From contig QCSX01000005.1 of assembly GCA_003209065.1 (NCBI GenBank), forward strand, positions 1-64,000: a stretch of 64,000 nt of DNA, written 5' to 3'. Made by a program: the position numbers and the translations under genes. This DNA is from Prochlorococcus sp. AG-670-N10 (lineage in GTDB: Bacteria; Cyanobacteriota; Cyanobacteriia; PCC-6307; Cyanobiaceae). The notes beneath the pieces are model-generated. The model saw only the letters and a list, made by a program, of their open reading frames with translations, did not search any database and was not told where the DNA came from. Positions within the stretch are counted from its first letter, which is position 1. Every line of letters starts with the position of its first letter. Below, in pieces: positions 45,462-55,700 of the stretch.

Positions 45462-46361
45462 CTATGAATGTTTCTTTTCTTCAATCATTTTATGGATTAT
45501 GGGAGTTAGGATTAATTCCATGGCAAATCCCATTTTTCCTCCATTAACAACAATGCTCGTTGGACTTGACATGAATGAATCATGAATCATTCCCAAAAGG
45601 TATTGAAAGTCAATTCCCCATTTTTCTCTTGCCCCTTTTCTAAAATGTATTATTACAAAACTTTCATCTGGTGTTGGAATATTTCTACATATAAAGGGAT
45701 TAGAGGTATCAATAGTAGGGATTCTCTGAAAATTTATATCCGTTTTACTAAATTGTGGACAAATATGATTTATGTAGTCTGGCATTCTTCTCAAAATGGT
45801 ATCAACTATGGTTTCTGCTGAATAACCTCTCTCCGCATTATCCCGATGTATTTTTTGTATCCACTCTAAGTTTGTAATAGGTACAACACCAACAAGTAAG
45901 TCTGCATAGGAGGAAACATTGTATCCTTCTCCCTCAACACCACCATGTAAACCTTCATAGAAAAGAACATCTGTTCCATTTGGAATATCTTCCCATGGTG
46001 TGAATTGACCTGGTTCTAATGATGTCCCTAGTCTTGAATTATGTTCCTGTGCTTCTTCGGGGCTGTGAAGATAATATCTTTTTTTTCCTCCACCTGATTC
46101 ACCATAAATTTTAAAAAGTTCTTCTAATTTGTCAAAAAGATTTGCTTCTGGTCCGAAGTGAGAGAAATTTTCCCCTTTTGAGAGTGCTTCTGCCATAGCT
46201 TTTTTCATAGGCATTCTTTCAAACCTGTGATAACTATCACCTTCTACAACAGCTGGAACTATATCTTCTCTTGCAAAAATATGCTCAAATGCTCTTTTTA
46301 CTGTACTTGTTCCTGCACCTGATGATCCTGTTACAGCAACTACTGGATGACGTTTAGACAT
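45462..46361 (-). CDS. prk: Phosphoribulokinase, proteobacterial-like type
   Basis: This kinase phosphorylates ribulose 5-phosphate to ribulose 1,5-bisphosphate, the substrate of Rubisco. The 299-residue protein has Walker A GSSGAGTST (12-20), SYHRFER, FYEGLHGGV and the IQKIHRDNAERGYS region of the short octameric phosphoribulokinases of purple bacteria. Plant- and freshwater-cyanobacterial-type enzymes are longer and have a regulatory Cys pair near the N-terminus; here the first 140 residues contain no Cys. Thioredoxin or CP12 control of the classic type is therefore unlikely. It fits the proteobacterial-like carbon-fixation genes of alpha-cyanobacteria. Confidence 0.93.
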   Translation of the reverse strand: MSKRHPVVAVTGSSGAGTSTVKRAFEHIFAREDIVPAVVEGDSYHRFERMPMKKAMAEALSKGENFSHFGPEANLFDKLEELFKIYGESGGGKKRYYLHSPEEAQEHNSRLGTSLEPGQFTPWEDIPNGTDVLFYEGLHGGVEGEGYNVSSYADLLVGVVPITNLEWIQKIHRDNAERGYSAETIVDTILRRMPDYINHICPQFSKTDINFQRIPTIDTSNPFICRNIPTPDESFVIIHFRKGAREKWGIDFQYLLGMIHDSFMSSPTSIVVNGGKMGFAMELILTPIIHKMIEEKKHS

Positions 46362-46452
46362 TTAATTAAAACAATATCTTTTTGATTCTGACAGGTCATA
46401 TGCCAACTTTTTGTTCAAGTTAAAGATATTTTTTAATTTATTAATTTTTTAT

Positions 46453-47526
46453 TCAAATTTCTTGAATAATTTTTTCTCCAATCTCACTACAAGAAAGAAC
46501 TTCGCAATTACCATTATCTAAATCTGATGTTCTATATCCTTGTGATAAAACATTATCAATAGCTATTTCTATATCATCTGCAGCCTCTGACTCATTGAGA
46601 CCAATTTTAAACATCATTGAAGTTGATAATGCCATAGCAATAGGATTAGCAATATTTTTACCAGCTATATCAGGAGCAGAACCATGAACTGGTTCAAAGA
46701 CTCCAGGACCTGAATTGCTTAAAGATGCTGATGGAAGCATTCCAATTGAGCCAGTTATCATTGCAGCTAAGTCACTTAAAATATCACCGAATAAATTGCT
46801 AGTTAAAATTACATCAAATTGGCTTGGATCCTTTACGAGTTGCATGGCGGCATTATCAACATACATATTACTTAAATTTAAACCTTTATAATTTGAAGCG
46901 ACTAATGAAACTGTATCTCTCCATAATTGGCTTACTTCAAGTACGTTTGATTTATCTACTGAACATATTTTTTTATTTCTTTGATTTGCTATTTTAATCG
47001 CAACTTCTGTAATCCTTTCTATTTCATTTGAGTCATAAACCATCGTATTGAAGGCTTTTTTTGTTTTAGTGTTAGTAATTTGTCCTCTAGGCTGTCCAAA
47101 ATATATTCCACCTATTAATTCTCTTACTACAATTAAATCTACATTTTCGATGATTTCTTTTTTTAAGGAACTTGAGTCAAAAAGGGATCTTCTTATTTTT
47201 ACTGGTCTTATATTAGCGAATAAATTCAATGCAGATCTTAATTTAAGTAAACCACTTTCTGGTCTTAATTCTCTTGGCAAATTATCGTATTTAACATCAC
47301 CTACACAAGCCAAAAGTACAGCATCACTTGCTTTACATTGATCTAATGTTCCTTTAGGTGCTGGATCGTTAAGTTTTTCATAAGCTATTCCACCAAAATA
47401 TTCTTCTTTAATCTCAATATCAAAATCATATTTTTGAGATAGTCTTTTAATTATTTTTATTGAAATTTCTGAAATTTCTGGGCCTATACCATCTCCAGAA
47501 AGTAGAACTATTTTATATCTCTTCAT
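46453..47526 (-). CDS. leuB: 3-isopropylmalate dehydrogenase
   Basis: LeuB oxidises and decarboxylates 3-isopropylmalate in leucine synthesis using NAD+. The 357-residue protein has LLSGDGIGPEI, the substrate-binding ELRPESGLLKLR, RELIGGIYFGQPRG, the metal-site DVILTSNLFGDILSD and the NAD-binding EPVHGSAPDIAGKN. It is complete and of normal length. It sits in a minus-strand run with lpxD 28 bases upstream. Confidence 0.96.
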   Translation of the reverse strand: MKRYKIVLLSGDGIGPEISEISIKIIKRLSQKYDFDIEIKEEYFGGIAYEKLNDPAPKGTLDQCKASDAVLLACVGDVKYDNLPRELRPESGLLKLRSALNLFANIRPVKIRRSLFDSSSLKKEIIENVDLIVVRELIGGIYFGQPRGQITNTKTKKAFNTMVYDSNEIERITEVAIKIANQRNKKICSVDKSNVLEVSQLWRDTVSLVASNYKGLNLSNMYVDNAAMQLVKDPSQFDVILTSNLFGDILSDLAAMITGSIGMLPSASLSNSGPGVFEPVHGSAPDIAGKNIANPIAMALSTSMMFKIGLNESEAADDIEIAIDNVLSQGYRTSDLDNGNCEVLSCSEIGEKIIQEI

Positions 47527-47554
47527 TTAGTTTTTACTTTATTAAGAGAATAAT

Positions 47555-48589
47555 TTATTTCTTGTCTATTTGTCTAAGCTTTTTTGCTAATTCAGGTAAT
47601 TTTTTAAAAATACTTGAACTCCTTAACCAAGATTTATTTTTCATAGCTGGGAAGCCGCTAACAACTTCTCCATCTTCAATATCACAATGGATCCCACATT
47701 TTGAACTAGCTATGACATTATTACCAACTTTCACTCTGTTATTAACTCCTACTTGCCCTGCAAGGATTACCCCATTTCCAATCACAGCTCCTCCTGCTAT
47801 CCCAACTTGAGCAGCAAATGCACAATTTTTTCCTATTTTAACTCCATGACCTATTTGAACTAAGTTATCCATTTTAGTTCCTTCATCTATAAATGTATTA
47901 CCGACAGATGGCCTATCAATACAACAGTTTGTCCCAATTTCTACAAAGCTTTTTATTATTACAGCACCTTTTTGAGGCATTTTAATCCACTTGCCATCTT
48001 GGGGAATAAAACCAAACCCTTCAGAACCAATAACAGTGTTTGAATTTATTACGCAATTATTTTCAATGCTTGTATTTTCATAAATTACACAATTTGGATG
48101 AATTATATTATTATCCCCTAACCTTACATTTCCTAAAATAGTTGTACCAGGAAAAATTTTATTATTATCCCCGATAATTGAATTTTCGCCAATATAAACA
48201 TTAGGTCCTACATAACAATTTTCTCCTAGTTTTGCAGATCCTCTGATAACAGCTGAATCATCAATACCTGGGTTGAACTTAATTTCTTCATATAGATAAT
48301 TTAATACTTCTGCAAATGCAATTCTAGGATTCTCTACAACTATATTTGAAATATTAAGTAATTCTAGCAAACCCAATATTTCACTATTATCGGATGTAAT
48401 AATTGCTGATGCATCAGTTTTTCCTAAATTATCTTTCAATATATTGTTTTCTTCTAAAAAGGATATTTGATTTTTTGATGCAATATCTAAAGAAGCAGCC
48501 TTTTCTATATCTATATTTTCGAATATGGTTGCTTTGATAAATTTTGAATCTCCACTCTTTATGAGATCAACTAATTTACTTAATAACAT
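47555..48589 (-). CDS. lpxD: UDP-3-O-acylglucosamine N-acyltransferase
   Basis: LpxD adds the second acyl chain to UDP-glucosamine in lipid A synthesis. The 344-residue protein has an N-terminal uridine-binding domain and a long left-handed beta helix of hexapeptide repeats (about 110-300; for example NCYVGPNVYIGENSIIGDN), with the catalytic-region His in VQIGHGVKIGKNC. It lies 15 bases after proB and 28 bases before leuB. lptB elsewhere in the window supports an LPS-bearing outer membrane. Confidence 0.93.
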   Translation of the reverse strand: MLLSKLVDLIKSGDSKFIKATIFENIDIEKAASLDIASKNQISFLEENNILKDNLGKTDASAIITSDNSEILGLLELLNISNIVVENPRIAFAEVLNYLYEEIKFNPGIDDSAVIRGSAKLGENCYVGPNVYIGENSIIGDNNKIFPGTTILGNVRLGDNNIIHPNCVIYENTSIENNCVINSNTVIGSEGFGFIPQDGKWIKMPQKGAVIIKSFVEIGTNCCIDRPSVGNTFIDEGTKMDNLVQIGHGVKIGKNCAFAAQVGIAGGAVIGNGVILAGQVGVNNRVKVGNNVIASSKCGIHCDIEDGEVVSGFPAMKNKSWLRSSSIFKKLPELAKKLRQIDKK

Positions 48590-48604
48590 TTTTCGATTAT
48601 TTTT

Positions 48605-49687
48605 TTAAGTAAGAGCAAGAACATCCCTATGAACAACGATCATTGATGAATTAATTTTTTCTTTTTTATTTAAGATTCTTTTTAGAGAATCACTACTCAT
48701 TGATGTTATACCTTTTGCAACTTCTTTCTTATTAGTATTTACAATTCTAACAGCCTGATTAACAGTAAAATCTCCCTCTACATGTTTAACTCCTACAACA
48801 AGAAGAGATGCACCTTTTTGCTCAATTGCTAAACAAGCACCTTCATCTAATGTTATTTGTCCGACTGTTTTAATAGCATGAGATAACCAACTTTTTTTAT
48901 TACCTAGTGGTTTATCTACAGGATGAAATATTGTGCCTATTTTTTTATCATTGAAAATATTTATTAAATTTTTTTTATTTCTGCCATCTGCTAGTTGAAC
49001 TACGACTCCTCCTTTTGTGGCTATTTCAGCAGCAATTAATTTTGTTGTAATACCACCTGTCCCCCATTCGTTATTATAATTTTTGATGTTTTTATCTTTT
49101 ATAATCTTTAATTCATTACTATTAACTTCTTGAATTGGAAAAGCATCTTCATTCTTTCTTGGGTCTTTAGAATATAAATTTTCTATATCGGTTAATAGAA
49201 TTAGCTTATTGGCATTTATTGCTAAAGCAACTAAGGCAGAAAGAGTATCGTTGTCTCCATATTTAAGCTCTTCATTAGCAATAGAATCATTCTCGTTAAC
49301 TATAGGTACGACATTCAGATCAATTAATTTTTTAAATGTTTTTGAAGCATTATTGAAGGATTCACGCGAATCAAAATCAGTTTTTGTTATTAATATTTGA
49401 GCTATATTATGACCTAGCTTTTTCATTGTCTTTTCATATAAAGTCATTAAATTAACTTGACCTACTGCAGCCACAGCTTGAAGTGTACTAAGTTCCTTTG
49501 GTCTAGAATTCAAATTTAATTTTTTACATCCTAATCCAACTGCACCACTTGTTACGAGAATGATTTTATTACCTTTTAAAATAAAACTTGTTAGAGATTC
49601 ACATAAACTTTCTATTACTTGTTCTGTAGATTGAACCTCATTTCCTCTGAGAATACTAGTACCAATTTTTACGACCCATGTTTTCAT
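48605..49687 (-). CDS. proB: Glutamate 5-kinase
   Basis: ProB phosphorylates glutamate to start proline synthesis. The 360-residue protein has an amino acid kinase domain with [38 protein letters not shown] [12 protein letters not shown] and [15 protein letters not shown], followed by a C-terminal PUA domain (from about 275). Its ATG overlaps the stop of yqeG as ATGA, so the two are translationally coupled. Confidence 0.96.
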   Translation of the reverse strand: MKTWVVKIGTSILRGNEVQSTEQVIESLCESLTSFILKGNKIILVTSGAVGLGCKKLNLNSRPKELSTLQAVAAVGQVNLMTLYEKTMKKLGHNIAQILITKTDFDSRESFNNASKTFKKLIDLNVVPIVNENDSIANEELKYGDNDTLSALVALAINANKLILLTDIENLYSKDPRKNEDAFPIQEVNSNELKIIKDKNIKNYNNEWGTGGITTKLIAAEIATKGGVVVQLADGRNKKNLINIFNDKKIGTIFHPVDKPLGNKKSWLSHAIKTVGQITLDEGACLAIEQKGASLLVVGVKHVEGDFTVNQAVRIVNTNKKEVAKGITSMSSDSLKRILNKKEKINSSMIVVHRDVLALT

Positions 49688-50178
49688 TTTAAGAAATTAG
49701 AAATAAATTTTTCTAGGATTAATGTTAAATTTATTTTTATTGGTAATCCATTTTTGCTTAATCTTTTTACTAATATTGTCTGAATATTACATCTATTTCC
49801 TACGATAATATCCGTAAAAATTCTATCTCCAATTATTGCAATATTTTTTGAGTCCTCATTTATTTCTGAAATTACATCCAAAGTAATTTTTTTCCTTGGT
49901 TTAAATGCGTTTGATTTATATCTGATACCTAATTCCTTTGCAATCATTCTAATTCGTTCATTAGAGGGATTATTACTAATTAAGTACAAAGAGAATAACT
50001 TTTTAGATTCTTTTATCCAATTTTTTACATTTGTAGGAACTATATTTGATTGGCGGCTTAATAATGTACCATCAACATCTATTAATAAGCTTTTAATTCC
50101 CTCATTTTGTAGTTTTAATTGAGATATTTCATATATAGGTAATTTAGAGTCCCAATGGACGTTTACAAGAGAACTCAT
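49684..50178 (-). CDS. YqeG-family HAD phosphatase
   Basis: A 164-residue haloacid dehalogenase-type phosphatase of the YqeG (IIIA) family. The nucleophile motif is DVDGTLL (34-40), motif II is LYLISNNPS, and the later acidic motif is GDRIFTDI with a Lys-containing segment KPRKK before it. Some relatives dephosphorylate phosphatidylglycerophosphate in mitochondria and plastids. pgsA, which makes that substrate, is elsewhere in this window but not linked. It overlaps proB by four bases and follows the DUF3727 gene by four. Confidence 0.87.
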   Translation of the reverse strand: MSSLVNVHWDSKLPIYEISQLKLQNEGIKSLLIDVDGTLLSRQSNIVPTNVKNWIKESKKLFSLYLISNNPSNERIRMIAKELGIRYKSNAFKPRKKITLDVISEINEDSKNIAIIGDRIFTDIIVGNRCNIQTILVKRLSKNGLPIKINLTLILEKFISNFLK

Positions 50179-50182
50179 TATT

Positions 50183-50719
50183 TTACAAACTACTCTTTTC
50201 TAACTCAGATTCAATTAAAGGTTGAACTTTATCAAACTCATCGTCCTCAATTAATAATGCCCCTTGACCCAAAAGTTTTCCAACGATAAAAAAAGGATCT
50301 AGAGGAATATATAATCCATATTCTTGTTCCAATAAATTAAAACTTACAAGTAATTCGTATGTTTCACTTTCCTCCTCTATCCCATCTTCCTCTAACTCAT
50401 CATAAATTGGCTCTTCGAGTTCACCAGATACAGTTAATGTAACTGCGGATCTTATAAGTTTTAGATCATGTTCTTGTAGAACTGCATCAGCATTCTTTAA
50501 GACTTGCTCGTTTTTCTCGATTTTTTCAATTAATTCTGGCTCATCCTTTTCATTAATTTTGAATAAACTGACTGGTGTATCTACGGGTGTTAGTAATGCA
50601 TATTCTTTTTCTTCAACCTTTACTATTTGTTCAAGATAACAAAATAGTTCATTTCCATTTGAATCATTTAAAATAAGTGTCTTTGCCTCATAATTATCTT
50701 TGGAGTTATGATCGTTCAT
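50183..50719 (-). CDS. DUF3727/DUF1292-family acidic protein
   Basis: A 178-residue strongly acidic protein of a family conserved in cyanobacteria and plastid lineages, with the DUF1292-like opening LILNDSNGNELFCYLEQIV and the C-terminal YGLYIPLDPFFIVGKL segment. No catalytic motif is visible. It stands in a conserved-looking string ruvX, DUF3727, yqeG, proB. Function unknown. Confidence 0.82.
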   Translation of the reverse strand: MNDHNSKDNYEAKTLILNDSNGNELFCYLEQIVKVEEKEYALLTPVDTPVSLFKINEKDEPELIEKIEKNEQVLKNADAVLQEHDLKLIRSAVTLTVSGELEEPIYDELEEDGIEEESETYELLVSFNLLEQEYGLYIPLDPFFIVGKLLGQGALLIEDDEFDKVQPLIESELEKSSL

Positions 50720-50752
50720 TTTTGATTTAGCTTATATAGATTTATATTAATA

Positions 50753-51208
50753 TTATATTTGTTTATTACCCACTAATTCTTTTAACTCAGGACCTTCCTG
50801 AATCCATTGCTCAAGAATTATTTTGGCAGATAAGCTATCAATAAGTCCAGATTTATCTTTCTTTACACCAAATCTATTTGTTGATTCCCATGTTGAGCTA
50901 TGTTCATTGACGAAAGAAAAAGGAAGTTTTAATTCATTAAAAAGAAATTCACCATAAGTTTTGCAATCAAGAGCTTGAGATGTCATCCCCCCCGACTCGT
51001 CAAGTGGTAAACCAACGATAAAACCAGTTAAATTTAGTTTTTTAATGTGTTCTTTAATAATAATTATTTCGTTATTATTTCTTTCTCTCTTTAATGCAGG
51101 AAGAATATTTACCGTAATAAATAGTGAATCACAATATGCTAATCCTATTCTTTTTAGCCCAACATCTAAACTTAATATTGACTTAGATTTGGGCTTGCAA
51201 TATTTCAC
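50753..51208 (-). CDS. ruvX: RuvX/YqgF-type putative Holliday junction resolvase
   Basis: A 151-residue RNase H-fold nuclease. It has the first catalytic Asp15 in [13 protein letters not shown], the family VGLPLDESG with its acidic residue, NEHSSTWES, and the C-terminal [19 protein letters not shown] with the final Asp. YqgF proteins act in 16S rRNA 5'-end maturation in E. coli and possibly in recombination. The start is GTG at 51208, overlapping the preceding gene by four bases. Confidence 0.92.
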   Translation of the reverse strand: MKYCKPKSKSILSLDVGLKRIGLAYCDSLFITVNILPALKRERNNNEIIIIKEHIKKLNLTGFIVGLPLDESGGMTSQALDCKTYGEFLFNELKLPFSFVNEHSSTWESTNRFGVKKDKSGLIDSLSAKIILEQWIQEGPELKELVGNKQI

Positions 51209-52260
51209 TTAGACTTCAAAGGAAATGGGGACGGGTAAGCGTTACCTTGTGGATTTAATTTTTCAAAAATTGATTCTAATGATTGGTTTATTTTATTAGT
51301 CTGCTTAGATTCGTTCCTGACAATAGTATTTCTAACAAGGATGATTTCTTGGTAATTATCTCTAAAACCAGAATTCTCTAAATATGTATTTAATTCAGTA
51401 TTTTCTTCATAAGTCTTAATTATAGAATAAGGAGATTTTTCAAAAAATTTATTCAGAATATTTTTTAAAATGGGACTTAATCTAACATCCCAACTTTTAC
51501 CAATCGTTAATGTATAAATTTTATTATCTTGAAAATTTATATCTTTTAAAATTGTACATAACACAGCATTGTTGTGAATTATTGTCCCACTATTTGAATC
51601 ATTTCTATTGGAAATATCTTTTTGATCAAGATCCAATATCGTCCTTATTAATGGAGATTGATTTGACCGAATAAAATTAAGTACATTTACTAAATTTAAT
51701 TTGGTTATTGCTTGAAATTCATCAATAAAATAATAATTTTCATTTTTATTTTTAATGGACTTATTAATATTATTTTTACTCCACAGTTTCACCTTTTGTA
51801 ATGGTTGGAACCCTAATTCTCTCGCACTTGAAATAAGGTGATTATTGTCTATATCTGAATTAATTACCCAGCTTGCAGTTTTTATATCTGTAATAGAAAT
51901 TGATTTCTTTATCAATCCTAGTATCAATTCTTTTTCAGTTATAGAAGACTTTATAGTTGTTAAATTAGGCTTCGATATCCTTAAACAAGAACCCTTGAAG
52001 TTTAAAGGAAATATATTCAAATAACCTACAATTTTTTTTTCTTCTATTGCAATAATACATTTATGCTTATTTTTTTTTAAATTTTTTAAAAAAATTTTTA
52101 AGTCTTCAAAAGTGTTTATAATTGCCATTTTTAAAAACCAATTATTTAACTTCTCACTTCTAAAATCCATTAATAGATTTAAATGACGAATATGAAGCTC
52201 CTCAAAGGTAACTTTTCTATCCTTATTAGAATTCAAAATATGATTTGAATCTTGTTTCAT
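51205..52260 (-). CDS. Conserved protein with a GNAT acetyltransferase-like region
   Basis: A 351-residue protein. The first 140 residues resemble a GNAT fold: [15 protein letters not shown] near the start and [18 protein letters not shown] as a central strand pair, although the acetyl-CoA loop (Q/RxxGxG/A) is not clearly present. The rest is Asn/Lys/Ile-rich and less recognisable, with a second [16 protein letters not shown] segment like a GNAT C-terminus. Its ATG begins the base after the stop of the upstream gene, and its TGA overlaps ruvX. Substrate unknown; it may be a divergent or non-acetylating member. Confidence 0.72.
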   Translation of the reverse strand: MKQDSNHILNSNKDRKVTFEELHIRHLNLLMDFRSEKLNNWFLKMAIINTFEDLKIFLKNLKKNKHKCIIAIEEKKIVGYLNIFPLNFKGSCLRISKPNLTTIKSSITEKELILGLIKKSISITDIKTASWVINSDIDNNHLISSARELGFQPLQKVKLWSKNNINKSIKNKNENYYFIDEFQAITKLNLVNVLNFIRSNQSPLIRTILDLDQKDISNRNDSNSGTIIHNNAVLCTILKDINFQDNKIYTLTIGKSWDVRLSPILKNILNKFFEKSPYSIIKTYEENTELNTYLENSGFRDNYQEIILVRNTIVRNESKQTNKINQSLESIFEKLNPQGNAYPSPFPLKSK

Positions 52261-53421
52261 TTATTTATTATTCCTTATTAATACTATAGGTGTTTTTTCG
52301 TCAGAATTGCCTGCGGGATTAACCTTTAGGATTTCTTTGAGTATATTATTTATTGAATTATTTGAACTGGCTAATATTTTTACACCACCAAGATCATTTA
52401 CATCAACTACTGCAACCTCTACCTCAAGCTGTTTTGATAACTGATCACAAAACAATTTCGTATTTATTGGACCCATAACTATGCTTTTATCATATGGAAC
52501 AACTGTTCCACTTATGTCATCAATTAGTGAAGATTCAAAACCAGTTAATCTATAAAATACCCCTTTAATCCCAATACATTTAAATAAAAAACCTAAAATT
52601 AATGAAAAGGTTATCCTCGTAACACCTATTTTATCGATTAGTAATTGCATACCACAAGCGGTGGCAAGGCTACTTGTGGGATGAAAAAAATAACATAATA
52701 TTTTTGAAAAAATATTGTATTCTAAATTTTGAGGTGCAACATATCTTCCTTGCATAATTGCTAGTGGTGTTTCACCTATAGTTAAAATATCTTTCTCTCT
52801 TGTGACATTTTTGCAGTAATCCATAACAGTTTCAATTGGATTATCAAATGAGCCAAGCAAATCTGTTTTAACAGCTATAGCTTTATAACCAAGTTTTAAA
52901 GGGATTTCAATTAATTCTTTTTTATTATGACGATTTAAATTCACTAATAAACCATCTTGTTTTTTAGTAATTCCAAAATGACCGTAATTTTCCCAAAAAA
53001 TCTTTAACCATATATATTTGATTTTGTTTCTTAAATCACTATTTTTAAATTTTAAAATTACTTGTATTAATAGTTCTGAATTTGCTTTTATAATTGTTGT
53101 TGGCCAATAATTATGTATATTTTTTTTTATAGATCCAGAATAAATATAAATACTTTCCTCATAATCTAAATCTTTAAGATATTGATTATTTTTAGATTGA
53201 AAAAAATCTAAATCTAGATTTAGATTAGAAACCATAGTTTCTTTATGTTTACTTTTATTGATTATTTTTAAATTAATAATTACTTCACTATTTTTTTCTT
53301 TATTTCTATACTTATAATCTAGAGGTTCTAAAACTAAATTTGATTTGAGGGATTTATTAAAATAAAAATCTAGAAATATTTTTAAAAATAAAAATAAGAA
53401 AATAATTTTTAGAATAATCAT
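52261..53421 (-). CDS. F420-0:gamma-glutamyl ligase-like protein, membrane-anchored
   Basis: A 386-residue protein with an N-terminal membrane helix (about 2-20), a beta-rich region (about 40-155), and from about 165 a domain resembling CofE. Visible elements are AIAVKTDLLGSFDN, the DILTIGETPLAIMQGRYVAP motif, SSLIDDISGTVVPYDKS and a C-terminal VAVVDVNDLGG. Cyanobacterial homologues carry the CofE name, but these organisms are not known F420 users, so the amidation target is open. It abuts the GNAT-like gene with no gap. Confidence 0.75.
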   Translation of the reverse strand: MIILKIIFLFLFLKIFLDFYFNKSLKSNLVLEPLDYKYRNKEKNSEVIINLKIINKSKHKETMVSNLNLDLDFFQSKNNQYLKDLDYEESIYIYSGSIKKNIHNYWPTTIIKANSELLIQVILKFKNSDLRNKIKYIWLKIFWENYGHFGITKKQDGLLVNLNRHNKKELIEIPLKLGYKAIAVKTDLLGSFDNPIETVMDYCKNVTREKDILTIGETPLAIMQGRYVAPQNLEYNIFSKILCYFFHPTSSLATACGMQLLIDKIGVTRITFSLILGFLFKCIGIKGVFYRLTGFESSLIDDISGTVVPYDKSIVMGPINTKLFCDQLSKQLEVEVAVVDVNDLGGVKILASSNNSINNILKEILKVNPAGNSDEKTPIVLIRNNK

Positions 53422-53451
53422 ATGTTTGTTATTTCAAAAACTCATTAGAGA

Positions 53452-53985
53452 TCATTTTTTTTCTGAGATAATACTGTTGTATTCGTTAAAGCTTTCAACT
53501 GAGAATGATGTCTCATTAATATCTATCCCTTTTAATTCTCCAATAATCTTATTCAAATCATCAATATTAACCAATCCATTCTTATCAAATTTAACTTCTC
53601 CAGTGCTATCCAAAATTATAGTCTGAGGAATTAAACCATTCCAATAATAATTAGGTAGATTCGAGTCTGTTTTAGAGGATTCACTTTGTAATTCATCTGT
53701 AGTAAGAGCAATTAAGTCAATATTATTTCTCCAAATCAGATCTAATCCAGAGATTATTGGAGCCATAGCTTTACTGTCAGAGCTGTCGTCAAGATAAAAA
53801 AATAAAACAGAGATCCTTCCGTTTTTTAATGATTCTTCAAGAGTAGTTTGAGGAGGAACTATAGCTCCATTCCCTGCATATATTGGAAAAATATTTCCGT
53901 CATAGCTATTTGTATCTCTACTTGCATTAGCGGGGTAAGAAGTAAAAAATATTAATAAGATAAGTATTGATTGAAATAACTTCAT
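53452..53985 (-). CDS. Exported thioredoxin-fold protein without CxxC (possible PSI accumulation factor)
   Basis: A 177-residue protein with a signal peptide (cleavage probably after ANA, about residue 22) and a thioredoxin-like fold: VLFFYLDDSSDS, IDLIALTTDEL and the cis-Pro element GLIPQTIILDSTGEV. The active-site CxxC is absent and the mature protein has no Cys, so it is not a redox enzyme. The N-terminal YDGNIFPIYAGNGAIVPP matches a cyanobacterial family I remember as a thylakoid PSI accumulation factor. That name is recollection, not proof. Confidence 0.72.
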   Translation of the reverse strand: MKLFQSILILLIFFTSYPANASRDTNSYDGNIFPIYAGNGAIVPPQTTLEESLKNGRISVLFFYLDDSSDSKAMAPIISGLDLIWRNNIDLIALTTDELQSESSKTDSNLPNYYWNGLIPQTIILDSTGEVKFDKNGLVNIDDLNKIIGELKGIDINETSFSVESFNEYNSIISEKK

Positions 53986-53999
53986 TAAAGGAAGGAAAT

Positions 54000-55622
54000 T
54001 TATTTAGTGCTAGATCTACCTAAACCTTGTAGGATTCCTTTCCCAACTAAACCAATAGCTTTGCCTACTACTTTTGTTAGGAAATTCACGAAAAGGTTAC
54101 CTATATATTTTACAGCAATTTCTAATTGAGGAGCTATTGCATCTCTAATTTCAACTAATAAAGTAACTTGTTTTTGAAACCACTCTAAATTTTCTAGTTC
54201 TTTTTCTCTATTCTCATTTTTATAGTATCTTGTAAATTTAGAATCAATGATATCTATATATTCCCGTTTACTTTCATATAAATAGATTGGCATATAAATA
54301 TTTTCATGCCATCTATTATAATTGTTGATATTATTTCTAAATCTTTCAAAAGATCTTGTAGATTGTAATTGAGGATTTATAAGTAAAGTTCTTAACTCTG
54401 GCCAACTTGAACAAATATTAAATACTTCGGAAGCTAATAAATTGCAGTTTCTTATTATCCAATTAGATATGATATTTTCTAGAATAATAAATGATTCTGT
54501 TTCATATAAAGGCAATAGTTTGCCATCATAATCTATCGGCTCATTTTTAATTATTGGATCGATAAACATTATTGATTCATGAGACTCTCTATCTATTTCG
54601 TTGCAGGTTACCTCTTTATAAATATATTCATTTAATGAGATTGACTCACCATTTTTTTTAACTCTGAAATAACTTTCAGTTATATTTGAAATAGTATTAA
54701 GTCTAAGTTCATCAATAAGAGAATTGAAATCCTCTTTGTAGTCTTTTTCTTTATAGTTTTCTTTTATATTTTTTATTAAATTATCAAGTTCATCAAGCAT
54801 TTTACATATTAGACGAGATATAAACTCTTTTTTTATTCCAGACAAAATGATAGATGAATTATTAAATTCAACATCTAAATTGTTAGAGTTATATCTCTTG
54901 CTAAGACGTTCAAGAATTAAATCCCAAATTTCGAATGTATTTTTATTTTTTATAAAGATAGTATTAGTATCTTTATTTTCTATATTAATTTTGTCCTCGG
55001 TGTAAATAGCTTCAGAATAAAGGTCTAATGAATTACCCCATAAAAATATAAGAAAGGATTTAGCAGTAATAAGCTCTCTTAATCTTCCTTTTAAAATAAA
55101 CTTATAAAATTCGGGAGTAGAGTCAGAATTTACATATTTAAAAATATAGTTTATCTCAGTATCAATTTGTTTGAGACCAGATGACAATAATTTTTGATTA
55201 AAAGTAAGTTCTCTTTCTTTCTTAATTTTGACAGAGGGATTTATTTCTAGGTCAAATACTCTGCCGCCCTCTGTAATGATATTAATAGATTCAAGAACTT
55301 TATCTGCACTGGGATTTAAAAGTAAACCTTCGCTATTTAAAGAGGGAGTTAGTTTTGTTTTATTTACTAACTCACCTGAAAAAATTACAAGAATTTTTGA
55401 TTCGTCCCATCTTTCTTTTAATTTTAATAGTTCCAATCTTATGAGGTCTTCAGATTGATAATTTAGAATATTCCATATTATTAAATCCGGATTTAAATTT
55501 TTAATGCCACTATTTAATGTGATGTTTAAATTAGTATCTAATGAAGTTAACTTTAGTGATAAAGATTCTGCAATTAAGCTTGGAGCAATAATTAGTATTG
55601 ATTTTTTCGTAATTAATTCCAA
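54000..55622 (-). CDS. DUF3685/Ycf55-like protein with a receiver-like N-terminus
   Basis: A 540-residue protein with a TTG start. Residues 6-110 look like a degenerate response-regulator receiver (SILIIAPSLIAESLS, then LNPDLIIWNIL and KILVIFSGEL), but the phospho-Asp position is occupied by Asn/Trp-type residues. The C-terminal half (about 330-540) matches DUF3685, which occurs in cyanobacteria and as Ycf55 in red-algal plastids, with NCNLLASEVFNICSSWPELR and an end rich in Gly/Lys. Function unknown. Confidence 0.75.
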   Translation of the reverse strand: MELITKKSILIIAPSLIAESLSLKLTSLDTNLNITLNSGIKNLNPDLIIWNILNYQSEDLIRLELLKLKERWDESKILVIFSGELVNKTKLTPSLNSEGLLLNPSADKVLESINIITEGGRVFDLEINPSVKIKKERELTFNQKLLSSGLKQIDTEINYIFKYVNSDSTPEFYKFILKGRLRELITAKSFLIFLWGNSLDLYSEAIYTEDKINIENKDTNTIFIKNKNTFEIWDLILERLSKRYNSNNLDVEFNNSSIILSGIKKEFISRLICKMLDELDNLIKNIKENYKEKDYKEDFNSLIDELRLNTISNITESYFRVKKNGESISLNEYIYKEVTCNEIDRESHESIMFIDPIIKNEPIDYDGKLLPLYETESFIILENIISNWIIRNCNLLASEVFNICSSWPELRTLLINPQLQSTRSFERFRNNINNYNRWHENIYMPIYLYESKREYIDIIDSKFTRYYKNENREKELENLEWFQKQVTLLVEIRDAIAPQLEIAVKYIGNLFVNFLTKVVGKAIGLVGKGILQGLGRSSTK

Positions 55623-55700
55623 TGCTAAAAGCTTATCTCTTGTTTAAAATTAACTAATAAATCTGGTAAAATCCAGTACTACATAAATATTTTTAGTTTT

